The notes under the pieces were generated by a model. It was not told the origin of the DNA. It did no database searches and saw only the letters and a program-made list of their open reading frames with translations. The position numbers and the translations under genes were made by a program. Positions 26,301 to 40,100 of a stretch of 64,000 nucleotides of DNA are shown piece by piece. Source of the stretch: Sipunculus nudus. Lineage: Eukaryota; Annelida; Sipuncula; Golfingiida; Sipunculidae. The stretch spans positions 16,207,839-16,271,838 of the forward strand of contig CM049316.1 of assembly GCA_026874595.1 (NCBI GenBank), written 5' to 3'. Position 1 is the stretch's first letter, and each line of letters starts with the position of its first letter.

Positions 26301-29300
26301 CTGCCTGGTTCTACACCTGCCTGAAATCCGTCAGACTGAGCGATGGCCATGAACCCTGCCTGGTTCTACACTTGCCTGAAATCCGTCAGACTGAGCGATG
26401 GCCTTGAACCCTGCCTCGTTCTACACCTGCCTGAAATCCGTCAGACTGAGTGATGGCCGTGAACCCTACCTGGTTCTACACCTGCCTGAAATCCGTCAGA
26501 CTGAGCGATGGCCGTGGACCCTGCCTGGTTATACACTTACCTGAAATCCGTCAGACTGAGCGATGGCCGTGAGCCCTGCCTGGTTGTACACCTACCTGAA
26601 ATCCGTCAGCCTGAGCGATGGCCGTGAGCCCTGCCTGGTTATACGCCACTAGGGTCGTGAAGTAGTTTAATCCCTCATTCAGGTTGAGTCCGCCCACGTT
26701 AGCCTCCGTCACGTGACCATCGTACTCGCGCTCAGTGACGTCAGATCCTCCGGCATGGCGACCAATGGACAGTTTAAACTTCGTTAAATTGGTGTCAGGT
26801 TCCATAAACACACCTCTCCATGATATATTGACTGAGGTCAGATCAGTTATGACATCAGTATCGAAAGGGGATTCCAATATTTTCACTTCTTTCGGTAGTT
26901 TGGACCGTGACACTGTGGGTGGTGTAGCGTCCACGAGTACCCCATCTGAAGTGAACACAGCCACCTCTTTTTCTGTGTACCAAGCTCGTACGTGGAAGAT
27001 GTACTCCACTCTTGGTATTAGTGGACCTAGAAAAATCCAAAGTCACTAATTATAGACAACCTTATAAGTACTGTCAACATATATGTACCGCTTTGTTAAT
27101 ATTTGCATTATCTAAATTTTTTTTATAAGTTTGAGTACATTTTAAAGTTGTTTAGTGCCTTAGAGGAAACGTTCAAAGCACCTCCTCGTGTTTCTTGCGA
27201 GAAAATATATGATGTAGAAAACATATTGAAATTGGACTGTAAAACCTTATATAAAAAGACGGCTTGACATTATCATTGTGATAGATATTTTCATTGTATA
27301 TCTTACAATGGCGAAAATTATAAAATACATGTTGTAGTAATGCGTGTTTCAAATGAATCTTGACAGCTGTTATTTAGTTTGGAGCGAAAGATGTGCATAA
27401 AAATAAAATTACCATTCTGAGGCTTAATAATGAAAACGGCCCACGTTTGATTCCCGTTATCAGTCCAGATGGGATCATTCTGTAAATCCAGTACGCCTGT
27501 CCCGGGGGTTTCTCCTTTCTGGCTGACGGACCATTCATATCTGTGGGGCACAGCACCTGATCCTGTAGTGTACCAAGAGGCCGCCAGAGTGCACTGGCTG
27601 TATGTGAAGTCTATGTCTTCGTAAACTTCATGTGTACTAGTCACATGCGTATCCAAGACGACCACGGACGTGAAACCAGTGGCTCCTTGAAATAAACAAT
27701 AGTTAGTTGTACATAAATACATCTCTTTTGAATCCCTAATACTCTGTTTCCAAGTCGTTTACTTGGTCCTTTGCGGATTCTGGCGCCACATACATAGTAA
27801 GTAATGTGTTTCAGTTCTGTAGCCGAGTAGGCACTGTATACTACTCTTACATTAAGCTTTGTAGAAATATAGCCTATAGCCGTCTAACAAACACAACATG
27901 GTATCAATCTGTTTGAAACTGGGCATTGTATAAATTGAATAAATAAAGAAATGCATTCACGTGTGAATTGATTTATTGCTTAGAGTTATAGATTAAGTCT
28001 TACATAAACAAGGTTGAAATTTGTAACAATCATATACACTCATGTTTAGACAAGTTTTTCATCTAATTACAAGTGAGTATACTGGACTACAAGACTAAAG
28101 TAGATATAAACATCAGGAAAATCGCATTCACTTGTAACGTCGACACACTGCCTGTCGTGAGCGCAGGTCTGGTCCTGAGGTGCACAGGTACAATGACCCT
28201 CACACGACCGAGCTGTACACTGCCTGACCAGCTCCAGGATACCGCCGGTAGGTGATGACGTCACTGCCAGGAACGTGCCGTGTAATCTGCGGCTCTGCAG
28301 GCCAACCTTGGTAATAAAATAAATAGTGTCATTTCTGTCGAGTCAACTTTTCAAGAGCATAAATATAAATAATTGTTCCGATGTCAATTTACAGTAAACT
28401 ATCTCTACAAAATTTTACTTTCATTAGGCCAAAAAAATAAAAGGTATGGTTCTCAGGCATCACCCGCGTCAATTTCAACCCCCCCCCCCCCCCAGCCCGC
28501 ATAAAAAAAAAAAATATATTTTGATTTTCATCTTTCAAGAAGATAAAATAATACAATTTTGATATGATTTCCTTTGCTTTCACTTGTTTAGCAAAAAAAA
28601 AAAAAAAACAATTTGTTATTTTCATGCTTTTCCCTTATCATTTAACATTTTTATCAAAATATACACAAAAATAAAAATTAAGAAATCCGCGAGCCCGCAT
28701 TGATTCCTGAAAAAAAGTGCCTGAGAACCAAACCTTATTTTGTTTTTGGCCTTAAAATTCTTTTAAAAACTTTATCTTAATTCGTGTATTAAGAGAAACC
28801 ATGTATGTTAAGAGAAACCATAAGATATTATCCATTAACTATCCCCTACTTATTATCCTCGATCGAATTAAGTAAACTGATTGCAGATCCCCTGATAATT
28901 GATTTCAACAATGACACGGACGTGTGTTATTTCGAACAGGCAACGGGAAAAGGGTCCTGGAAAGACTATTACAAAAACTTTTTTTTTACGTCTGACGCTA
29001 ATACATACGTATCCTGAACGAGACATGTAATTCATCAGTTGATTTTATTGGATATTTAAGAAAGTGTTAGGAACCAACGTCCAACAAATCAGAGAATGGC
29101 AGTGATAGACCCTTACTGCGTTTTCGGCCCACACGGCCACGTAGATGTTCTCCCCAGGGACCACCGGTCTCGACAGAGTGACGTCTACCTTTTGGATATC
29201 GCCTTCGTCCCGGTGAGACTCTCCCGAAGTATGGTTCGCCTCTTTTGCGCCTTCCTAGAATAACATTGGTTATCATCTCATTTAAGACCGCATTATCTAT

Positions 29301-31150
29301 CCTGCATAATGTTGATAATGTGGGATTATCCAATAATGTTGTAATGGGCTTCTAATCCGAAAACTATAAAGAAAGCAGTTTTTGTAAAGGTAAATATTCT
29401 TTCTGTTAAGAGTCATTCAGTTCGGATATATGAAACAAAATTAAAAAAAAATCTTTATTTAAAAAAAAACAGCCAATGTGTATACATTATACCTATTATC
29501 TGTGGTGATTTTAAACGAGATACACAGAGTAAAGTTTATTTTGGTAAAGGTACAAACATCCACTCCCATGATAATACTCTTAATTACAGTGAACTGAAAT
29601 GAAATATAGACTGACTTCATGAAAAATATCTTATATTCCTGAACAAAATCAGAATATACCTGTATCAGATCATTTGAGTCATATTCTGTGCCAGCGGTGA
29701 TATAATACTTTTGGACAAAAGTGTGCGGGTCAGAAAATCCCCCGAATGCCAGTTTTATTATGCGACCTTCATAGATCATGTGACCAGGACGGTGACGGCC
29801 AAGGTCGATCGAGTGATCGGTCAAGGCGGAGAAGGCGCCGGGTCGCGGTGGACTACTGTCAACCTTCAAAATCAAGTTGTTTAGAGATAGAATAAAAGTG
29901 GTTACCGAGACGTTATCCAGGACTGCATGACAAAAAAAAAAGGAAATGGAACAATTCTTACATGAATGTAGACAACAATAATATGGTTCTCTATAACTGC
30001 TTTCCGAACTTTAGAAATGAAAATGGTAAAAGTTTGGTGTACTTTCTGGAAGGCACAAACCGACTTACAGGGTTAATGCTAATTTTCTGACATAGCAGTT
30101 GTACATATAAAATGTTTTATAAAATGTTAAACAAATGGTCGAATGACGTATATGTGACAGATTTTCTTCACGGAAACGCTCATGTTTTGTTATTTTTTAT
30201 TCAGTCAAAAAATATCCCCCGACCTTGTAAACATTAATACAATGTTTTAATGACTTACGAGGTGTTCCTGGCTCAGTGAAGTTGTACACAGCCCTGCACC
30301 GTTACAGCCGATGACTTTAACACGGTAACGTTCTCCGTCGTAGAAGGACACATTGGGATATATCATACTCCTCACGTGACCTGGAAGCTGGAAAATATAT
30401 CACAGGATTACAGAGAAACTAATACATTTCGTATTCCGATCGTTAAATACAGTTAATTTTTAATTTTTTTAATCATACGGGAAATGGGTCGTGTTGTAAA
30501 ATATTTGCATTATGTGCATTGTAGGAATATCTATTCTTTCCAAGAGTTCGCCAAAAATCTTATGTAAATGTTCTTTCAAATTCTTATTGTACCTTTAACG
30601 TTGGAAATTGGTGGAATGTCGCTTCCTCCGTCTCCAGAGATATAAACTGTTCATGTATCCCACTTTCAGAGTCGGAGAATTCCCAAACAAACTGTGTAGC
30701 TGTCCGCAATATCTGAAATAAAAATTACCATGCAGTAATTCCGTAAACAGCAGGATAAAAACCACTTTCACACTGGTGGTACGGTAATTTAAAAGAAACA
30801 CTATCAAAAGTTAGTTTTAGAGATAAAGTAAAGATAATTTAAGATTATATGTGATAAATTATGCGAAAGTATTAAAAGGGATCGCAGGGAATCCTCATAC
30901 CACGGACCCTTTCCACCTGGACATCAGATCTGTTATTTACACGTATCTACCTGTGTCCCTTGTTTTATTGACCCTGTGTCAGATGCAAAGTGTGCCCGCA
31001 CGCTCGTGTTTGGAGGGGACGTGTCAATGATGAACCCATCCGATATGGATCGCGAAGCTTGGCCTAGAATGATAAATTAATTTAATAGAAAGTATGACAA
31101 GTTAAGAAAAACGTACACTATATAGGGGAATAGGTGCATAGACACATTTG

Positions 31151-31192
<42 letters not shown>

Positions 31193-34100
31193 CACTCATA
31201 TGTAGACAGTATCTTCTGACGACGGGTGAGATCAAGATAAAGTTAAATGCTAACCCACGCCATTGATGGCCTCCACAGTGGTATATATTTTGGTGTTGAG
31301 CGGAAGGTCTGAAGTCATTGTGTAGCAGTACTCTTCTCTAGTATCAAGGACCTGTTCCAGTAAAATATCTTCTGAACCACGTGATGTACCTGCCCATAGT
31401 TTCACCTGGGTAATTCCAGAATGAACGTCATGCATGCTGCCCCAGTGTGCACAAAGTCTGGTTCTGAAGAGGGAGGAAACAATATGTTAACTCGTAAAGA
31501 TATACTAGTATTACTCGAAATAAAGATAAAAAAGACTAATAATATGGGTGAAAACATCCCCAACAGAGGTTGGCCAATTAATTAAATAATATATATTTGG
31601 AGTGTTGAATACTGATCCGCGAATAATACACGTGTAATATATGATAGAGGAAAAGATAATCAATTCGAAGTTGGTTTCTGTTTGTAAATGTGGCCGTGTG
31701 TATTTTAATGTCGCCTAGCTATATACGAACGTGGATTGTTTATCACTTGTGCAAGCTTATGCTTCATATAAAGGTGTTTATATTATATGCCCTATGGTGC
31801 ATGCGATTTCATATAATATCCATGTGTCTTAACCAACCCAAAATACAAGAAATTACATATTATGATGTCTTGTCTGACTTCACTCCCCTCAAGGTCAGGG
31901 ATCTGTATGTGTTGTGTGTTTTTTTTTTCAACTGAATGTACGCATTTGCAGATGTGAAACTACCTTGAGGCCTGATAATCGATATCAAGCCCAGCGGGAC
32001 CGTCGAGGATCCGACCAATCACAGGCGGCGACACATCAGGCGTCATTCCATCCGAGACTAGCAGACGACACACACCTGCCCAGTTACAGGCGCGTACTGC
32101 GGTGTGGTACGTCTGACCAGGGCGGAGGGAGAGCCCGTCCAGGTGAAGTGCTATAATAGAAGAGAGCATTATATTTGCAATAACTTATTAGGTTTTGTTA
32201 CACTAAACGAATGTGGAACATATGAATGAAATAATATAGAGATTATTAGTGTGTGTGTGCCGATAAAACATACATTCCAGTTTAATAGCAGTATGTGGGT
32301 TTGAAGACCAATAGTCCAATGTTGAGACAAATGTTTATTATTCAGCTCCAGTCGGCCATGTTGTTCTATTTATTTCTAACCATAAGTACATTTTAAGATA
32401 TATGGGAATTACAGTGCATTCAATATAACGTTAAATATGTCTTGGATTGGTCTTTTGTTTTGCTCGATTTACTTATGAACAAACCATTTTCTATATATAT
32501 TTAATTTGGATTACATAAACCTGCACTCACTGGAGGTTAGACCCCACTCTGTCTCGTCCATGATTTGGTTGAACGGTGGCGCTGTACCCACCGACACGAC
32601 ATAGTGAGACAGGCCCGACTCGGCGTCATGGAAACCATCCCAGGAAGCCGTGAGAGAACGGGTCTGATTCTAAAGCGGGAAAAGAAATCTAGATGATCAT
32701 GATTATATATCAAGGAACTTAGTATTAATTACGTCAATCAAAAACCACCTAATTTTCCTACATTTGTGAGGATCAACACTGATATTTTCACCTAGTACCT
32801 GGGTATAGATTTATTATTTGTTCCTAGTTACAGAAACTAAGATACAAGGTATTTCCAAGTGTTACGCAAACTGGGAATATAAACATTTGATAACGTTATT
32901 CTATGATGTCAACAATACTATTATACACGGTATGAGGATGAAAAAGAGGCTCTGCATTGCAACAGAAATTTGTTTACTTCTATAAAATGCTATAAAATCA
33001 ATGTGGATTTGACCTCTTTGAACTATGAAGATATTTTCTACTATGTAACGTTTATTACTATGTTCAATTTACACGTTTAAAAGTGTATGCTCGTTTAAGA
33101 ATAAAGTTTGACAATTACTAAACCGTTAAATATGCAAGTCTGCTGTCACCTGGCAATCCGCGTCTTCTCCGGAAGCGGATCTTGGGCCGTCTAGTACAAA
33201 GCCACCAGATGGCGGTGTGGTGTCTATGATAAATGGCCTCGAGCTGTTGCGGCTCTCCAGTCCAGCGCCATTGATAGCCTTTCAAAATAAATGAAGATTG
33301 AAGAGTTTTAAAATTGATAATTTTAGGTACATTAACAATAACCTGTGTTGCCAATGAATAATCAAACAGGAATATTATTTATATGTTGTAATGGATACAT
33401 CAGACTTGCAAAAAATCAAGTTATATTGTACATTTCATCATCAGTGTTTCAAGATCATTCACAGCTGATTTTTAACAATACAAGCATGACCCGGTTCCCT
33501 CGCAAGTTTATTAGGAATAGGTAAGTAGTTCTCACCTTAACCGTTATGTAGTACTTGTGGCCAGACACATAATTAAGCGTACTATCAGTTGTAGCTTCTG
33601 TGATCGTCGATGTGATGAATGTCTGAAGGTCACAATGACTTGGTCTACAACCAATACACCAGTCGTACCTCACAATGCCTGTTAATGAATTTATATCACT
33701 GAACAATGAATTATTATTTTTCTTGGTACATTTGTTTATATGTTTTCATTTCTGTTCAATATTTTAACAAAATTACTTTTTCCCCAGAACTCTTGATTAT
33801 ATGACTAGGGGGATCAATAATTAATTAAAACTCGATACACTCAGAGTGTTAATTACAAAGTTTGGATCATACCACTTTCGGGGTCGTGAAAGAGACCGTG
33901 CCAGGAAAGCCTAATTGAGTCCACACTGCCATGGTAGGTGCCACCAGTGGACACGTGACTTCCGGTTACCTCAGGAGATGTGGTGTCTATGGTAACACCT
34001 GGTGAACTCACAGACACACTGCGGCCGACGAAGTCAAAGGCTGATATAGAAATAAGGATTGTGATATCAAAGTCCTTAATGTATCTTTATGACCATAGTG

Positions 34101-37100
34101 ACATGGAGGATGTGTCAATAATAAAAAAACTTGTTAACATCATTTTAGAGATATCAATCATGTAAAGAAAACTATGATTCTTCGGGGGCTTCAAACTAAA
34201 AGCATCAGTCAACACAAAGAATGGATCTTCATCATGCATGTCAACAAGTGCGTACTTGTATCTCAATGTCCATCTAAATAAGTAAAAGTACCTCTGAGTG
34301 CTTACCAAATTTCCATGCTCATTATATTAATTTACCAAAATTATTTATTAATTAAATATATCCTATCTTCTTTTATACTTTAAGGATGACCTTTCAGTCC
34401 CTGTTATATACCTTTTATTGTGGCAAAGTACGTCTCGCCTTGTTGAAGTAGCAGACCATTCACCATGTAGTCGTTAACAATGGAAACTAATGAGAAATCC
34501 AAGGTGTCTGTGCCTCCGGGATATGTGCCTTGAACAAAAAGTATTGTCAGTTGTTTACCATATATGGCATGCACGTCGTTTGGCGTTTTAACGATTCAAA
34601 AAATTTGCTATTATACAATTCTTTAAATATATGTTTAATTAAAATCTTTTACATTGTTAACTGAACGTGTCTCACCTACAGCGACCTGATACCCGGCAAT
34701 CCCTGTGTGGAGGGCCGTGTCTCCTCCCACCTCTATGTCCGAGAATCCATTCCAGTGAACTGATATAGATGCCGGGTCAGTCTGAAAGGTACTCAAAAAT
34801 CAGCTTTAGCTGAGAAATATTATCATATGCAAGATACACCGTAAAGATCAGACGCTTAACATGGCCAATGTTATTTTTTTACGAGGCACAGAACAAAATC
34901 ATAGAACCATCTAGATAACATAATAGTTTTTTTTAATAAAGAAATGATATAAAAGTTCAAGATTAATCAGGGTATACTTTAACTGGTCTCTATCATGGTA
35001 AGTCTTTCAGAGCAATAAACTTTTCTACAAAATAAGCGACAACAACCGGCCACCACTGACACCATAGATCCGGACATGAACGATCAATTAAGAAAGAGAA
35101 GTCCAATTTAATATTGATAAACTTCCTTGTCCTTGTTGGAATAACTTGCTATTGTGTCTGCCGTATCAACTTTTGTTAACTTGTTTACATATGGGTTTAT
35201 TTGGGTGTCATGTTTACATGAAGCAAGATTGTACCTGAAATTGTCTATGGCCAAGGCTGCTGTCCCCCGTCCAGACGGTACCGGCCAAAGGACCATGGTT
35301 GTCGACAACAATACCATCACTGCACGCTGAGACAGTTGGGAGAACTTCTTTGAACTTTTCATATTCTATTACCGTCTCATTTGCATAAATGCAGGTAAAA
35401 TATCGAACGCCTTCTCTCAAGACAAGGTTTGGAACATTCACATAGTTCTCCTACAAAGAAGTATTTTTATTAAAATTTTGTCACTAAGAAATAAGAGTCC
35501 TTATCTCAATAAATTCGATACTTAATAGTGAATGCAAAAGATTTTCTCCATATAGTTACGGAGAAATATATATCAGGCTGAAGAGAAGAGAACGAAGTAC
35601 GTATGTCTTCCCTACTGAAATAAGTGTTAAAATGAGTTTCCTTCCCTTTATACTACATGCATATTATTACATCGTGTGGGTTATGTCTATCTTGTGTGAT
35701 GGACGCATTGCTTGCGTTTAAGGGAAGAAGACGGAATTAGAATTGGACAGCTACCTCTGTTTCCCCGCAGGCTAGAGTCTCTTTGGCTGAGCAGTGGTAG
35801 TCCTGATATCTGAGCGGTCTCTCGTGATGATGGAAGCTGAGTTGATGGAGATTCTCCCCTGATACCACCTTCCACAGGAACCGGTCATGTCTCAGCCCCG
35901 GCCACACCGCCTGAAGGGTAGTCAGTGATGGTGTAAACTCTCGTTCTGGATCCGTCCACAGAGCATTTCTGGCAAGCTTGATATTTCTTAAACAAAAATG
36001 TAACATTTGATTGTTTTCTAATCCAAACGAACATATGCGAGCCTAAAATTTCTAGATAAATCAGACTTAATGTTAGTCATTTGACAAAACTTTAGATATT
36101 TATAAGAAACTTTTGTCCATTATAACCTATTAGATTTCAGTCATACTAACCATTAAAAGTTGCCATGAGTTATTGAAAGTTTAAAATAATCATGCTTAAA
36201 CACCACACGATATATGTTGTTTAAATGCCATCAAAATTTGTACTTTTGGCATTCAAAGAGGTGAATGACTAAATAAATGCGACTAAGGTTTCTGTGTACG
36301 CTGTGAAAATAATTTGCACACTTACGTAATTAATTATGAGAAATAATTCTATACTTTTTGAAATTACCCAATTTCTCCCTGACTTTCTCCCCAGGAGCCA
36401 ACAGCATCCAGTACTGTTTTCCGTCTCAGATGAACAAGGGTACAGTCCACTACAGGTATCTCAGCAGTGGCAGCCAGTCCTACCTTGTTGACTCCACGGA
36501 CCATCAATACATAGCATGATGATGGCGAGAGAGGTTGGTCTAATGTGTAGTTCACAGTGTACTAAAAACAAAAGGTAGTTAACAATCAGCTGTCATTTCT
36601 ACCTGTTACGGAAATATTTTAGAACAAAAATTGGTTATCGTGAAAATTATTTAATACGAAAATAGCAGAAAATCAGAATGATTAATCGGAACTCACTTTC
36701 CTTTTTTTTTTATGAACTACGTTTTCAATCATTTTTATGAGAAAACTATGAAAATATTGAATAAACGCTGTTTAATTTGTGATGGGTTAATTTGTCAATA
36801 ATTTTACATTATTTGTGCCTGATGTACCTTATTAGAAATGTTGTCACCGGGTATGCGTCTCCAAGGGAAAAGCTGCTGCCTTGGATGGGAACCAGCATGG
36901 TCAACAAGAACTGTCCATTCATAAAAAGCCAGACCTACCCCGGGACTAGGCATGTGTGGCTGCGTGAAAGGCTTCCACATAAAGTGAAGTTCATGTATGG
37001 GAGAAGCTGTGTCGTTGACCGGATCTATCTCAATAACTGCAGGCGTAGGGGCACTCGCTATGACTTGATAGCCATCTGAGAATACGGGCTGTAAAAAATA

Positions 37101-40100
37101 TATATAAACTGTCAGATACATAAATACCCGTATTTTGAAATTAGATATTGCAAAGTTCGCAGAATACTTATCTAGATATGGGGCGTTCTGAGAAAAAATG
37201 AAAAAATCTTTACCGTAAAGCACCCGTCTTCATGACAAAACTTTATGGCGGATCGGAAGTGTTCCCCTTCCGTTAACGAGAGGTCCGTGCGGACAAATGA
37301 CGAAACTCTACCAAGGGATATTTCCGAACTTGACTCGGTCCATGAACTTGGAAAAATTCAAAAGTATTTTTTCTCAATTTAAATAATATATACTACCATA
37401 TGACCAATAGCATGTGATGAAAACGGTGTTTTATCATTTTGTATCAAGTTTTAATCATGCATGTTTAATTAATCGTGTTTGGAAGATTCCTATTTGATAT
37501 ACGTTTTTACTTACAAACCTGCCTTTTGTATATATACTTTTGGCACATAGTTATCAAAGTGGAACAAAAGAGGAAGGTAACTGCCACAATAATTTATTAC
37601 AAAGCTTACTTAGTTTCTTCAGACCAACGCCAAATAGACCAGAGGACGTCCTTCACATAGGCTTCAAGGGGCGACGGAATGGTCCAGTGTGCTAAAGCTT
37701 TTCTTCTTGATATTTGGAAATCTATGTCATTTTCACGTCCTGCAAGACTGCCTACGTGATGTTCTCTAAGCCAGATTGTCACATCTTAAAGACAGATTGA
37801 ATTTAAAATAGTTTGTTATTGGCAAAACCTATTTTACAATCTAGCTTGCATCTGGTCTACAAGCACATACAGTCATACAGCTCAGTCACTCTTTGGTCTG
37901 ACTGAGGCTGCAGCTGTAAAGAAAGAATTTGACACTGAGTGCAGACAAATTCAAGTAAATATATAATGTTGACTGTAATACCGCATGTCACAATCCCTAA
38001 GACTGCACGTAAAATATGAATCACTGAAACACATGGCAGTAAGCCGCGCGTCTTGATAGGGGCGCTATTATACCTGTTATTCATTATTTACATCTGCAGA
38101 ACTAGACTCCATGGAGTTTGAACTGGAAATTGAAATAATTTTTCTGAAAGTCGAATGGAAACCCTAATACGGAAATGTTTACTTGTTTCTTCACATGCTG
38201 GTCCGTCATATACTGCGGCACCAGAAGCCTCGGCATTTGGACTTAAAAATGTGACGCCGTCACCTTCTGCGGTGGTGTTACCTTCCATTGTAACACCCGT
38301 AACGGCTCCATAATATATCTGGAATAATAATAGCAGGGGGTGTGTATTAAAAATTAACCCATACTGTGATCCTGTTGTCAATACATTAATTTGTTTTATA
38401 CATTAAGACACTTTCGAGCTTTATGTAATATTTATATATTTCTATTATGTTACATTTTACATATTCATATTTGTACATTTAATTGAAATGAAATATGTGA
38501 GCAACTCTATCCAGACCAATGTTCATTTTTCTTCTATTCCTAATAATTTAAAAAATAATTGATTACAATTAATATATATCCTCTAACTAGTGGAAAATGC
38601 AAATAAATAACCATATTGCAGAGGTGTATCACTCGAGTGCAATGCCATATTTAAACATTTCAGTGAATATGTTTTCAGAATGTTCGAAAAAGTCAATTTT
38701 CTCACGAGGATCTTTTCTGGAGACTGTTATTATGACATTAAAAATGCTGAAGCGTTTTACTTGGAATGGTTGCAGAGCCAGGTTGTTGAAGGTGAAGGAG
38801 GAGACGTCACGGTTTAGCAGTGGTGATGTCGCCGTGGGAATGTGATTTGTGTCCAGCACTTGCACCAGGTATTGTACACTCTCATGATTGTGATAGAAGG
38901 CCGTCCATGCAACTCTGACCTCCTTCTGATTTGTCTGTATGTCTATGTCATCCTGCAACAGTCAGTGTTGGAATATCTATATAATGATTTTGATGAAAGC
39001 CATAAAAGCCATTAGACCAAACATTCGAAAACAAAATTTAACTGTGAAATTGGAATAAATTTCCAGTATATCTAATTATTTTTTAACGCAGATAGTACTA
39101 TGAACATGTAATATCTTCCTTCAGCATTTTTACATTCAATAATTCTCAAAGCGAAATACCTGACCCCCAGCAAGGACCTCTCGCACTAAACCTGATATCG
39201 GTGGGCCATGATCGTGGAGATATGTTAGAGAGCGGAAGTCCCTGCGATTTCCTGCTATTGTCTCAATACGAAGGACGGCCTGGAATTTGTGCCCGGGGTG
39301 CAGATGGCGCTGTAGTTTTCTGGTGGACAGAACCAAATTACCTGGAAATTGCCCACCTCTAGGACAAGATCCTATCAGCTTTGAGACAGTGTCACTGGTT
39401 ACTTTGACAAAGTCCAGGACCTTCGAGTCAGATGTCTTGTCCACTGGAGGTATTAATATCAAATCGATATATTTCCTATTCCCATCATTCTAATTCTTAT
39501 CATGATGGTTATATACAGAAAGAAATTTAAGAACATTCTTATTTTTGCTTGTTGCATATTTGAATTGTATGAAGCATGCGTTTACCGACTAGTAAGCTAG
39601 AGCAATAACAGTCGCGGAATGATAGCAACGATATTATGAATATAGCTTTGCTAGTCACATATCAACAATATGTTATATTTAAGTCATGCTCTGAGTAATT
39701 ACATCGCACCTTTTTGTGCATATGCATTTAAAAACTGCAGATACCTATAGCCAGTGATACTGCAAACACAGAACGTCTTATTTCTTCATCCGCTGCTTGG
39801 GTCCACGTAATATGAACACAATCTGAGGTTTCATATCTGTGGAAATCCATCCCTAATTGCTGAACGGCACTGGTAGAGGCCCTTTCTTCTACTCGTACCG
39901 GTCCAATTACCTAGACAGATACCAATGTATTTACTTGTTATTAAGCTATGGAAAATAATTATTGTATTGTTTTTCCACGTCTAATAACAACAGCGGATTT
40001 GGAGGGGGATGTTTCTTTCAGCTGCAACCGTTTTAAACAGAATTGTGCGGTCTAGATCCCCATTATTCGGCACGAAGAACTTTTTTAAGTTTCTCTCTAG

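Noticed and set aside
16639-26640. CRISPR array
   Set aside because: Units are contiguous with no unique spacers, the genome is eukaryotic, and the unit is explained by the exon 43 border.
26735-27049. 104-codon plus-strand frame
   Set aside because: Antisense shadow of exon 43.
28805-29017. 70-codon plus-strand frame in intron 40
   Set aside because: Looks more protein-like than average but has no known motif and no supporting splice sites.
37855-37925. Possible extra exon between exons 21 and 22 of the giant gene
   Set aside because: It has an acceptor-like TTTACAG but meets a stop in the frame required by exon 21, while exon 22 joins exon 21 directly in phase.
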